Source of the DNA: CAZEBW01 sp964510205
Lineage (GTDB): Bacteria; Chloroflexota; Anaerolineae; VGOG01
Length of the DNA: 13,734 nt
Direction: 5' to 3'
Assembly: GCA_964510205.1 (NCBI GenBank)
Contig: CAZEBW010000091.1
Location: 1 to 13,734 of the forward strand
Positions 1 to 7,600 of this stretch are shown here, one piece after another (within the stretch, counting starts at the first letter, position 1; every line of letters begins with the position of its first letter). The notes beneath the pieces are model-generated. The model was not told the origin of the DNA. It did not search any database and worked only from the letters and a program-made list of their open reading frames with translations. Made by a program: the position numbers and the translations under genes.

Positions 1-2
1 CA

Positions 3-113
3 AACCCGTCCATGCCAGCGCAGGGGCGCGAGTTCCACGTCATCGGCGACGAGGATGCCCTGTACTGCTCCGTCCAGGACAGTGTGGCGCTGGATGAGGG
101 GCGGTATTTCTGA
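3..113 (+). CDS. 3' end of an unrecognised protein (partial)
   Basis: An open frame enters from the left edge and runs for 36 codons to a TGA at 111-113. The residues end in FHVIGDEDALYCSVQDSVALDEGRYF-type sequence, which is acidic with one Cys and has no motif I recognise. It stops 14 nt before the next start codon, and a GGAGGG ribosome-binding site sits in that gap, so the two genes are probably co-transcribed. Too little is present to name a family. Confidence 0.5.
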   Translation, partial: NPSMPAQGREFHVIGDEDALYCSVQDSVALDEGRYF

Positions 114-127
114 AAGCGGAGGGCGCG

Positions 128-454
128 ATGAAGGTAGGACTGTTGTGGTTCGACAACGATCCTGAGCGATCCATTGAGGAGAAGGTGCAGCGGGCGGCCA
201 AGCGGTATCAGGAGAAGTTCGGGCAAGCGGTCAACACCTGCTACATCAATCCCATCAGTCTGGACGGCAATGGCGACGTGGGGGATGAGTTTCGCTGCGG
301 GCGGGTGAAGGTGATCGTGACTCCCCGCACCCTGCCTCACCACTTCTGGATAGGGGTCGCGGATCATTCCGAAGGAAAAGAGCAGACTGGCCCTCTGAAG
401 ACCTCGGCTGATACAGGAAATCCGTTGAAACGGATTCAGAACAAATGCGATTGA
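128..454 (+). CDS. small conserved-looking hypothetical protein
   Basis: 108 residues with an ATG preceded by GGAGGG at good spacing. The N-terminal ~75 residues look like a real folded unit: a hydrophobic strand with an acidic patch (MKVGLLWFDND), an amphipathic charged helix (about 16-32), a Cys-Tyr strand (about 38-41) and a terminal LPHHFWIGV motif near residues 69-77. The remaining ~31 residues are Lys/Thr/Gly-rich without clear structure. Their DNA overlaps the palindromes at 419-462, and the stop codon lies in the centre of the second palindrome. The tail may therefore be an extension acquired when a repeat inserted and removed the native stop. I do not know the function. Confidence 0.6.
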   Translation: MKVGLLWFDNDPERSIEEKVQRAAKRYQEKFGQAVNTCYINPISLDGNGDVGDEFRCGRVKVIVTPRTLPHHFWIGVADHSEGKEQTGPLKTSADTGNPLKRIQNKCD

Positions 455-493
455 TCGCATTTGATGTCTCAGCCGGGCAATTCATTGCTCGGC
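405..493. repeat. cluster of three short palindromes
   Basis: Three inverted repeats lie back to back. The first has 8-bp arms AATCCGTT/AACGGATT (419-426, 429-436) around a 2-nt centre. The second has 9-bp arms AAATGCGAT/ATCGCATTT (443-451, 454-462) around a 2-nt centre. The third has 9-bp arms (472-480, 485-493) with a TTCA loop and one G-T pair. An outer pair CGGCTGA/TCAGCCG (405-411, 469-475) could enclose the first two. There is no T-run on either side, so simple intrinsic termination is unlikely. The cluster lies 53 bp past the stop of the minus-strand VanW gene. Confidence 0.65.
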
Positions 494-545
494 AGGGCCA
501 ACAACACTCTACGGGGAGACTACCAAAATCCTGTCGGCGCGTTTT

Positions 546-2351
546 CTATTCTTTGGTCCCAACCAGGTACACAGCCGTCCAGGGCTGATAGCGGCTGAAG
601 AATTTCTCTCTGGAGATCACCTCGCCGCCCTCTTTGATGATTCGGTAGACGGTGACATCCACCCCATCGCGGGCCCACTCGACTTGCTCGGTCGTCCCCT
701 TGGGCAGCGTGGGATCCTCTTCGTATACGGGCGGATCGTGGGGCACCACGTTCTCCTCGAAAGGCCCCTCCATCTCTACGGTGCGTCCGGTCTTGGTGCT
801 GTAGAAGCGGAAGGTCAGCGACCCCGCCTGCACATCGGTCTCGGTTTCGATGAGGAGATGGTGCGCGGTGTCATTCAGAAACTTGAAATCAACCCACGGC
901 GAATAGACGGTGGCGTCCAGTCCCACGGGCGGTTCGTACCAACTCACGCGGAAGCCGTGAGCATAGCGTTCGAGGATGGGAAAGCCACCCCAGAAGGCGG
1001 CGCGGAAGGCGGTAGTAGATACCTGGCAGACCCCACCGCCGATGCCCACCCGCGTGCGGTCGCCAAAGATGATCACCGATTCTTCGTACCCAGTCTCTGC
1101 GCTGACCTCGCCCAGGTGCTCGTTGAAAGAGAACGTCTGTCCTGGGGGGATGACCAGGCCGTGGAACTTGGAAGCAGCAACCTGGATGTTGTGTATCCGG
1201 CCCGCCGAGGAGCCCTTGAAATAGGTAATCCCCTCGCTGACCAGCTCCACGATTCCCAGGTTAGGCCCGTCGTCATCGGCCACCTCAGGTCGGACGGGCA
1301 AGATGGGCAGGGTGATCTCTCGGTCGGCCGTGGTCACTTGCGCATTGATCAGCCGCACCGTCTCGGCGATGTCTAAAGCCCGCCCCTCTCGGCTGTGGAC
1401 GATGGGGGTCAGACTGCCGCTGGCATCATCGAAATCAAAACGAGCATTCCGGGGAGCCTTTTCGATCTGAGCGGCCAGGCTCTCAGCATAGGCCTCAAGC
1501 TTCTCCTGGTCCAGATCGGCCTCCAGTTTGGCCTGGTTCTCATCCACTTTGACCTGACGGATGATCAACAGGTCAGAGATGGCCTCGCGGCTCAGCGTCC
1601 AGGGTTCCAGATCCGCCACCAGCGCCCCCTGCGCTTCGAAGTTGGGGCTGAGGACCAGGGGGCTGCCGATCATCGTTTCCACCACGGCTTGGGTCTCGCT
1701 GACGTCGGCGATAAGCGGCGGCTTCTCCCGTACCACCAGCGCCACTTCCCCTCCTGAGAAATTGGCCATGCGTTGGTAGAGAAGCTGGTAGGTGGCTGCC
1801 AGGTCCACTTCCCATCCCACCTGGCTGGACGTGACCTCGACCTGAAGGCCGTTCACCGTTAAATCGGCGTTGCGGACGGGCCGGTTGACCTCGCGCGCCA
1901 ATTGGCTCAGGAACACCATCGCCTGGCCTGTGTCGAACTTGAGGATGGGTTCGACTTCATGGCCGCGCATCAGCGTTTGAGCCTGAGCCTGCAGGCTATC
2001 CCAAAGGGTGGCCTCTCGCCCCACCGCGTGGGCCGAAACCGCCGTGGCCGCCGCATCGAGGCTCACTCCCAGGTCGGAAGGCGAAATCTGCCACGATTGC
2101 TGGCCGTGGCGCAAGATCAACGGCTCCCCCTGGTAGGGATTGAACTGCTGATGCAGGAGGGTCATCGCTTCGTTCAGTGCAAGCCCGCTCAAATCAACGC
2201 CCCACATGGTGACGCCAGGATAAATGCGATCTTCGTAGCGCCATTCGTAGACGCGCACCACCAGGACGGCAATCAAGACAATGCTGGCCAGAAGATAGGC
2301 CATAAACAGGATCAACTGGGTTATCCAGTGACCGATTTGTCTCCAGGACAT
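546..2351 (-). CDS. VanW family protein, membrane anchored
   Basis: 601 residues. A single N-terminal membrane segment (about 11-33) is followed by YPGV..WGVDLSG (44-56), the usual lead-in of this family. Two successive peptidoglycan-binding-4-type regions follow (roughly 60-200 and 240-345). The VanW core runs from about 373 to 520, with FKGSSAGRIHNIQ, PPGQTFSFN and GGGVCQVSTT (438-447) all clear. The C-terminal ~70 residues are beta-rich and may be a G5-like end. The protein should sit outside the membrane near the cell wall; the biochemical role of VanW is not established, and vancomycin resistance should not be assumed from the name. Its start overlaps the end of the upstream phosphatase gene by 31 bp and has only a weak purine stretch (GAGAATGAGA), so translational coupling is likely. 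An internal Met at residue 17 (2303) would remove the overlap but shorten the membrane anchor. Confidence 0.9.
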   Translation of the reverse strand: MSWRQIGHWITQLILFMAYLLASIVLIAVLVVRVYEWRYEDRIYPGVTMWGVDLSGLALNEAMTLLHQQFNPYQGEPLILRHGQQSWQISPSDLGVSLDAAATAVSAHAVGREATLWDSLQAQAQTLMRGHEVEPILKFDTGQAMVFLSQLAREVNRPVRNADLTVNGLQVEVTSSQVGWEVDLAATYQLLYQRMANFSGGEVALVVREKPPLIADVSETQAVVETMIGSPLVLSPNFEAQGALVADLEPWTLSREAISDLLIIRQVKVDENQAKLEADLDQEKLEAYAESLAAQIEKAPRNARFDFDDASGSLTPIVHSREGRALDIAETVRLINAQVTTADREITLPILPVRPEVADDDGPNLGIVELVSEGITYFKGSSAGRIHNIQVAASKFHGLVIPPGQTFSFNEHLGEVSAETGYEESVIIFGDRTRVGIGGGVCQVSTTAFRAAFWGGFPILERYAHGFRVSWYEPPVGLDATVYSPWVDFKFLNDTAHHLLIETETDVQAGSLTFRFYSTKTGRTVEMEGPFEENVVPHDPPVYEEDPTLPKGTTEQVEWARDGVDVTVYRIIKEGGEVISREKFFSRYQPWTAVYLVGTKE

Positions 2352-3121
2352 GGGTTCTCATTCTCCGTTAATAGATTCAGCATGGTCTCGTGGAGGAGGC
2401 CGTTGCTGGCCAGACAGTCTTCATAGCTGAGTCGCCAGGGCCGGCCAGCCAGATCGCTGATGACGCCTGCGGCCTCTTGGATGATCACGCTGGCGGCTGC
2501 CACGTCCCAGGGGTTAAGCGAGAGATGAAAATAGGCGTCCGTCCAGCCCGCCGCCACAGAGCACAGACCCAGGGCGGCTGACCCCGTGTTGCGCAGCGTC
2601 CGGACCTGGGGGGCAACCTGGGCCACCAACTGAGCCACCCGGCAGCGCGCCCCTTGCTCGTGGGCCCAATCAAAGCCGATCACGGCGTCCATCAGCTTCT
2701 CGGCAGCGCCGACGTGGATCACATCGTCGTTGAGGTAGGCGCCCTGACCGCTTTGCGCTCGGAACAACTGGTCGCGGAGCGGATCGTAGACCACGCCCAG
2801 AACGACCTCCTGCCGATGGCTCAGGGCAATCGAAACCGAGAAACACGGGAAGCCACGGGAATAATTGGTGGTGCCGTCCAAGGGGTCAATGATCCAGCAA
2901 TAATCGGACACACCGTCGGGCGTTTGGCTTACCTCTTCGGCCCAAATATCGTGGTCGGGGTGCTGCGATCGGATGACGTCTATCGCTTTGGCCTGAGCCG
3001 CCAGATCGGCCTCAGTGACGATGTCTCGCAAGCCCTTGAAACGGACCTCCTGGGGCTTGCTGAATTCTTCTAGCAGGACTTGGCCCGCCTGGCGAGCGGC
3101 TTCAATGGCAGTCTCCAACAC
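2321..3121 (-). CDS. inositol monophosphatase family protein
   Basis: 266 residues from the preferred start, the usual length of this family. Mg2+-dependent phosphatase signatures are intact: DIVTEAD (33-39), AEE with the ligand Glu62, IDPLDGTTN (78-86) with Asp79 and Asp82, and NPWD (203-206) with Asp206. Family members hydrolyse inositol-1-phosphate, related sugar phosphates, histidinol phosphate or 3'-phosphoadenosine 5'-phosphate; the substrate cannot be chosen here. I prefer the GTG at 3121 because a GGAGG lies 7 nt upstream (3129-3133) and the protein then begins VLETAIEAARQAG, typical of the family. The longer frame from a GTG at 3160 begins inside a dispersed repeat and has no such site. 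The 3' end overlaps the VanW start by 31 bp, so the last ~10 residues are doubly coding. Confidence 0.9.
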   Translation of the reverse strand: MLETAIEAARQAGQVLLEEFSKPQEVRFKGLRDIVTEADLAAQAKAIDVIRSQHPDHDIWAEEVSQTPDGVSDYCWIIDPLDGTTNYSRGFPCFSVSIALSHRQEVVLGVVYDPLRDQLFRAQSGQGAYLNDDVIHVGAAEKLMDAVIGFDWAHEQGARCRVAQLVAQVAPQVRTLRNTGSAALGLCSVAAGWTDAYFHLSLNPWDVAAASVIIQEAAGVISDLAGRPWRLSYEDCLASNGLLHETMLNLLTENENPCPGDKSVTG

Positions 3122-3140
3122 CGCTGAACCTCCAAACCGC

Positions 3141-3187
3141 TTTATTACCGCTGAGACCACAGAGAACGCGGAGAATCAGGAAAATCA
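3141..3187. repeat. dispersed intergenic repeat, copy A
   Basis: This stretch contains ACCGCTGAGACCACAGAGAA followed by CGCGGAGAATCAGGAAAA. It matches copy B (3331-3360) read on the opposite strand, where the order is ACCGCAGAGAACGCTGAG, then ATGACAGAAAA. The two copies are inverted around a ~150-bp centre. The 'ACCGC.GAGAACGC.GAG' type is, from memory, a common non-coding repeat in large environmental genomes. It supplies the extra codons of the longer phosphatase reading frame, which is another reason to reject that start. Confidence 0.5.
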
Positions 3188-3220
3188 TTGGGGTGTATTT
3201 CAAACGAGTTAGCTGGTCTT

Positions 3221-3274
3221 GTTGGTCGGAATGGTATTCCGACGAGTTGACGGATTACCAATCCGTCCTACAAC
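3221..3274. repeat. paired inverted hairpin element
   Basis: There are two perfect 8-bp hairpins with 3-nt loops: GTCGGAAT/ATTCCGAC (3225-3232, 3236-3243, loop GGT) and GACGGATT/AATCCGTC (3249-3256, 3260-3267, loop ACC). They are separated by 5 nt and are reverse-complement relatives of one another, flanked by GTTGG on the left and CTACAAC on the right. The differences between the two stems come in matched pairs: T-A becomes A-T at stem position 2, and A-T becomes T-A at position 7. Base pairing is kept in both. The element lies between the phosphatase and the lipoprotein genes and overlaps no gene. Confidence 0.7.
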
Positions 3275-3330
3275 CGAGATGAAACACACCCAAGGCATTG
3301 ACGAGCCACCGAACAACAACCTTTACTTTT

Positions 3331-3360
3331 CTGTCATCTCAGCGTTCTCTGCGGTAAACC
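3331..3360. repeat. dispersed intergenic repeat, copy B (inverted relative to copy A)
   Basis: The minus strand reads TTTACCGCAGAGAACGCTGA, then GATGACAG, sharing the ACCGC and GAGAACGC blocks with copy A at 3141-3187. It ends 3 bp from the stop codon of the lipoprotein gene. Confidence 0.5.
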
Positions 3361-3362
3361 GG

Positions 3363-4379
3363 CTATTCTCCAACGATCTCGATCTGCCCCGGCTCCTCGA
3401 CGATGATCTCCGGCGCGCCCTGGTATTCCTTGACGCGGCCAGTGACCCGCACCAGCTTGTCCAGAAAAAGCTCCTCCGGCGGCTCCGGGAACTTGTCCCA
3501 GTCGTCGGCGAAGATGACGGCGGTGAAATACCGGCTGTAGTCCTGGTGGAAATTCAAGAAGACCACCTTGCCGGAGTTGTAAGTCGCCACCACCGTCCCC
3601 TCGACAGTCACCATCTGGCCGTAGTACTGAGCGGCGTCTTGCCAGGAAACCACACCTTCCGACGGGGTAGGCGTGGCCTGAGCGGGAGGCGAGGTGGGCG
3701 TGGCTAGCGGCGGGGTGGGTGTGGCCGACGGCTGGGCGGGCGCAGCTGATGGCTCAGGCGGCGCAGCCGACAGTTGGGTAGGCGTGGCTGATGGCTCAGG
3801 CGGCGTGGCCGACGGCTGGATGGAGGCAGGGGTTGGGGACGGAGGACAGGGGGAGCAAGGCGGGCAGGGTGGGCAAGCGGGGCAGGAGGTGTCCACTGCC
3901 ATTTCGATCTGATCGGGATCGTTGACGATGATCTCTGGCGCTCCCTGGTATTCGGCGATCACGCCCGTCACGCGCACCATCCGCCCCAGGTACAGCTTCT
4001 CCGGCGGTTCTGGAAACTTGTGCCAGTCGTCGGGGAAGATGACGGCCTTGAAGTAGTTGGGATATTCCTGGTGAAAGTTCAAGAAAACGACCTTGCCCGA
4101 GTTGTAGGTCTCCACCACCGCGCCTTCCACGGTCATCGTCCGCCCGTAGTACTGGTCGGCGTCTTGCCAGGAGACGACGCCGTCCTTCGAGCCGCTGGGC
4201 CAGACGAGCGCGGGCGAGGAGGGGGCCGGGGTGTAGGTGGGATAGGGGGTGTAGGTGGGGTAAGGCGTGTAAGTCGGATAGGCGCCAGAGCCGTCCGACG
4301 ATGCGCAGCCGGCGACCCCCACTGCGGCGATCAGGGCCATGATGACGATGGATAGAGAGGCGTTCCGCATTTGTGGCAT
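3363..4379 (-). CDS. lipoprotein with duplicated OB-fold-like domain
   Basis: 338 residues. The signal peptide ends in the lipobox VAGC with Cys25 as the lipidation site, so the protein should be anchored to the outer face of the membrane. Residues 34-51 are three YPTYTP repeats encoded by imperfect 18-bp DNA repeats. Domain 1 (about 64-162) and domain 2 (about 238-338) are near copies, roughly three quarters identical by eye. Both carry GVVSWQDA.QYYG, TVEG.VV.TYNSGKVVFLNFHQ, KFPEPPE and VRVTG...EYQGAPEIIV, a pattern I associate with OB-fold domains of extracellular nuclease-type proteins. No catalytic nuclease motif is present. The linker has five cysteines at exact three-residue spacing (166-178), then Ser/Ala/Thr/Pro repeats. 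AAGGTG lies just upstream of the ATG, and a near-perfect promoter precedes it. Binding to nucleic acid or sugar is a guess. Confidence 0.85.
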   Translation of the reverse strand: MPQMRNASLSIVIMALIAAVGVAGCASSDGSGAYPTYTPYPTYTPYPTYTPAPSSPALVWPSGSKDGVVSWQDADQYYGRTMTVEGAVVETYNSGKVVFLNFHQEYPNYFKAVIFPDDWHKFPEPPEKLYLGRMVRVTGVIAEYQGAPEIIVNDPDQIEMAVDTSCPACPPCPPCSPCPPSPTPASIQPSATPPEPSATPTQLSAAPPEPSAAPAQPSATPTPPLATPTSPPAQATPTPSEGVVSWQDAAQYYGQMVTVEGTVVATYNSGKVVFLNFHQDYSRYFTAVIFADDWDKFPEPPEELFLDKLVRVTGRVKEYQGAPEIIVEEPGQIEIVGE

Positions 4380-4408
4380 TTGTCACCTTCTTGTCGTGAG
4401 CTGCCGCC

Positions 4409-4437
4409 ATTATAGCAGAAAGCGCCAGTTCGGTCAA
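4409..4437 (-). promoter_or_regulatory. sigma-70-type promoter of the lipoprotein gene
   Basis: On the minus strand there is a -35 TTGACC (4432-4437), a 17-bp spacer and a consensus -10 TATAAT (4409-4414). Transcription would begin near 4402 and give a leader of about 20 nt before the ATG at 4379. Confidence 0.85.
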
Positions 4438-4443
4438 GAACCG

Positions 4444-4488
4444 AAAAAAACGAAGGCCACGAAAGCATCTTCTTCCTTTCGTAGCCTT
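4444..4488 (-). terminator. intrinsic terminator after the helicase gene
   Basis: Read on the minus strand, AAGGCTACGAAAG (4476-4488) pairs with CTTTCGTGGCCTT (4453-4465) over 13 positions with one G-U-type pair and a 10-nt loop. It is followed after CG by seven T (4444-4450). It lies ~130 bp past the helicase stop codon and just before the lipoprotein promoter, where it would insulate the two transcription units. Confidence 0.7.
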
Positions 4489-4617
4489 TGGCTTGCCCTG
4501 ATCCTGCTTGTCTTGAGCGTAACTGAAGGGATGTGGTAGTACCTCTATCCTTTCTTTCGGCACCTACACAAATCTTTCTTCCTCTCCATCCCTCACCAGG
4601 AAATAGAGAATATCGCT

Positions 4618-7600
4618 TCACACCAGGGCCATGTAGCACACAAGCTTTAAGTCTTCCTCAGTGAGATTGGGCACCTCCGGACGCTCCGGCAGTGTGAGGG
4701 GATTGTCGCGGGCAAAAGCCTGTAGATCGCCCAAGAGAACCGCTGGATCGCCTCGATTGCGCCAAATCTTTCGCAGCTTCCGCAGATAGGGAACTGGAAG
4801 CGGCTCGGAGAAATAGGCTCTGAGCCCCTCGATCGCCTCGGTCTGCCGCTGGGTTTTGAGCCAGTTGAGGATGTGGTTTTGGGGCGATTGAAGCCGGGGC
4901 AATTTTAACCGAGCACGGCGCAAGCGGCTCGCGATGTGGCGCTTGGCCCGCTCGATGATGGGATAGATGTCGAGATCAGGCTCCACGACTGGCTCATCCT
5001 CCCCACACCTCACCAGCCGCATCACCTCCAGTTTTCGCTCCAGAAATCTCCCCCCAGCTAGATCGTAAAACAGCCAGAAGTGGTGACTGCCACCCCTGAG
5101 GTGGATGAACACCCCCCGCCGACCATGAGGCGCCCGCTTCCCCGTTCCCACGCCCAATGGAATGTCCTTTAACTTCTCCTCACCCATGCGCTTCAGGAAG
5201 TCCAGTAGTTCCTGCCTCAAGAACTCACCTACGTCGAGTTCGGAAAGGGACTCCAGTTCATCCCATATCGTCTGATCCTCATCGGCAATGCGACGAAGCG
5301 CATTGAAATCCTGCGGGGTTGGCACCTCACCCAGCACGGGTGCGTCCAACAAGCCGCTGCGGTTGATGTTCTCCAACCGCTCCCTGAGCCTCCGCGTCAG
5401 GTCAAGGAGGGAATCCAGGCCTTTCTCAGGGAAGAAGTTATAAGCGTGGACGACGTCAAAGTCGGAGCCAAGGCGATCAACGCGCCCGATGCGCTGTACC
5501 ATCCGCACGGGATTCCAGTGCAGGTCATAGTTGACCACCGTGTCGGCATCCTGCAGGTTTTGTCCCTCGGAGAGCACATCGGTGCTGATGAGCAAGTCTA
5601 TCTCTCGCTCGGTGCCTTTGATCTCTTCATGCTCATGGACTTTAGGGGCAAAGCGGATGATGCGATCTTTGCGCTCCTGGGGTTTGATGCCGCCGTCGGT
5701 GATGCTCAGGCGACTGTGACCAAGTGCTCGCAAGAAGCTTTCATCGTTACGCAGCTCTCGATATAGGTAGCGGGCCGTATCTTTGAAGAATGTAAAGAGA
5801 ACAACTTTCTTCCCCTTGAGCTCGCCAGTGAGCAGCTTTTTCAAAGCGGCCAATTTATCGTCCTCTCTAGCAGTCAACGTCTCCAGCTTTTGGCACACGA
5901 CCTCCAGGGCCCCAATATCCCTGCTCACAGCGGCCTCAAGGACGTTAATGTCATAACGCGTCGGATCTATCTCCGGGAGTTGGGAGATGAGGGCTTCGAC
6001 CTCATCTCCGGCTTCCTCCCACTCCTGATCCACATCCTCGCCCGCCATGCTGCGGACGACGCTCTCGATGCGTCGGAAGGATGTGGCATCCAGAAGCCTC
6101 CCCGCTTGCAATCGCTCCAGGAACCGCCGCTGGAAACGCATCTGCCGTTCCAGGCTGACTCTGAGGGACGCGACCGAGGATTCCAGGCGCTTGAGGTAAA
6201 GGGTCTTGAGGATGCCCACCAGGGATGCCTGTCGGCCCATGTCCCATGCCAGGTCTTCCGCTTGCTTGGGCGATAGCCCTGCCTCCTGTAAAGCCTCTTT
6301 CAAGCCTTCCCAAGGGCCAAGTTCCAGCAGACCTCTCCGATAGAAGTCGAGATGATAAGGCGCCACATGCAGATCCTCGATGAGCCGAGCGACCTCGACA
6401 TAGAGTCCCTCGTAGACGTCCTCGAGGCTATAGTGGACGGTGTGGAGCTTCCGTTCTGGGAAGTTGATCGGATGGCCGTCAATCTCGGCATCGGGGTAAT
6501 TACGATGGATGAACCCCCGGCTGCGGCGCACGGCAATGGTCTCCAGGAGATCAAGGAGAGCTTCTCTGTTTTGATCAACCTGGACAAAGTAGCCCCGCAG
6601 GCTGGGAATGCCTACCCCAGCGAAGTAATCATCTTGGTCTCCAGTAATGAGCTGCACTTGCTGATAGAGATCAAAGACGCTGGTGTTGACGGGCGTAGCA
6701 GTCATCAAGACGAGTTTCTTTGGCTTGTCCGTGGAAAGAAGATGAGTAAGGTTCTCGTAACGATTGGTGGATGGATTGCGGAAGTTGTGAGATTCATCCA
6801 CGATGACCAGATCGCAGTCCGTGTAGTCGCCTATTGGAAAATCGGTCTGGCTGACACGCTCCTGAGATTCCACGTGGGCATAGATGCGGTAGACATCGAG
6901 CTTGGGCCTCCACCAAACATCCCTGAGCTGGGCCGGGCAGATGACCAGGGTCTTCTGACGCAGTTGATAGGCGTAATCGTCCAGGAGGCGCAAGGCCAAA
7001 TAGGTCTTGCCATAGCCGACGGGATCAGCCACCAGCACGCCGCCGTAGGTCTCCAGGATGTCCTTGGCAGTGAGATAACCATCGTGCTGGAAATCGGCCA
7101 GGGAGATGGGGCTTGGCCGTTCCTCGGTGGGAGCCAGATCTGCTCCCAGCCTATCAGCGAAGGTCTCGTAGAGGGACTTGATGTAGATGAGATAGGGGGA
7201 GTACAGCTTTGTGGCGCGTTTGTAGAGCTCGATGAGGGCTGGCTTGTAATCCTCGGCCTCGGACCAGAAGCGGTCGAACCAGCCGACGAAATCCTTGGCG
7301 ACGGCCTCTTGCTTCTGCACCGCGTTCAGCTCGGTGTTAGCGGTGAGGCCAGCAGCGGTGAAGTTGGACGAGCCGACGATGGCCAAGGCGCCAAACGGTG
7401 GAACGCCTTCCAGGATGTAGGCCTTGGCGTGGAAGAAGCGTCTGGGGTAGAGGCAGACTTCGACGTCCTCTCGTCCGAGGAAGTCCAGGAAGGATTGTAC
7501 CAGTTTGTGGTCACTGCGCTTGCCGGTGGCCATCGCCTCCTGCATATCGGCGTCTATCTCGTCGGTGACCTCTTCCAGGTCAACGGTGGTGTCCAAATCC

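Noticed and set aside
405..493. Integron attC site
   Set aside because: No integrase, no clear GTTRRRY core pair, and the palindromes are separate rather than one imperfect stem.
684..1376. 230-codon plus-strand open frame opposite VanW
   Set aside because: Shadow of the VanW core, which carries the family motifs on the minus strand.
3122..3160. Upstream GTG start for the phosphatase
   Set aside because: The extra 13 codons fall in a dispersed repeat and have no ribosome-binding site, while the GTG at 3121 has GGAGG at ideal spacing.
3221..3274. CRISPR array
   Set aside because: Only two short inverted hairpins, no regularly spaced direct repeats, no spacers and no cas genes.
3796..4563. 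255-codon Arg/Leu-rich minus-strand frame overlapping the lipoprotein
   Set aside because: Arg/His/Leu-rich translation typical of an out-of-frame read. The lipoprotein frame has a signal peptide, lipobox, ribosome-binding site and promoter; this frame runs backward through the promoter and terminator.
4489..4617. Possible dispersed repeat (minus strand CCCTTCAGTTACGCTCAAGA)
   Set aside because: It vaguely recalls a common CCTTCG..CGCTCAGGACA-type environmental repeat, but it is degenerate and present once, so it is not listed as a feature. No gene or promoter is seen here.
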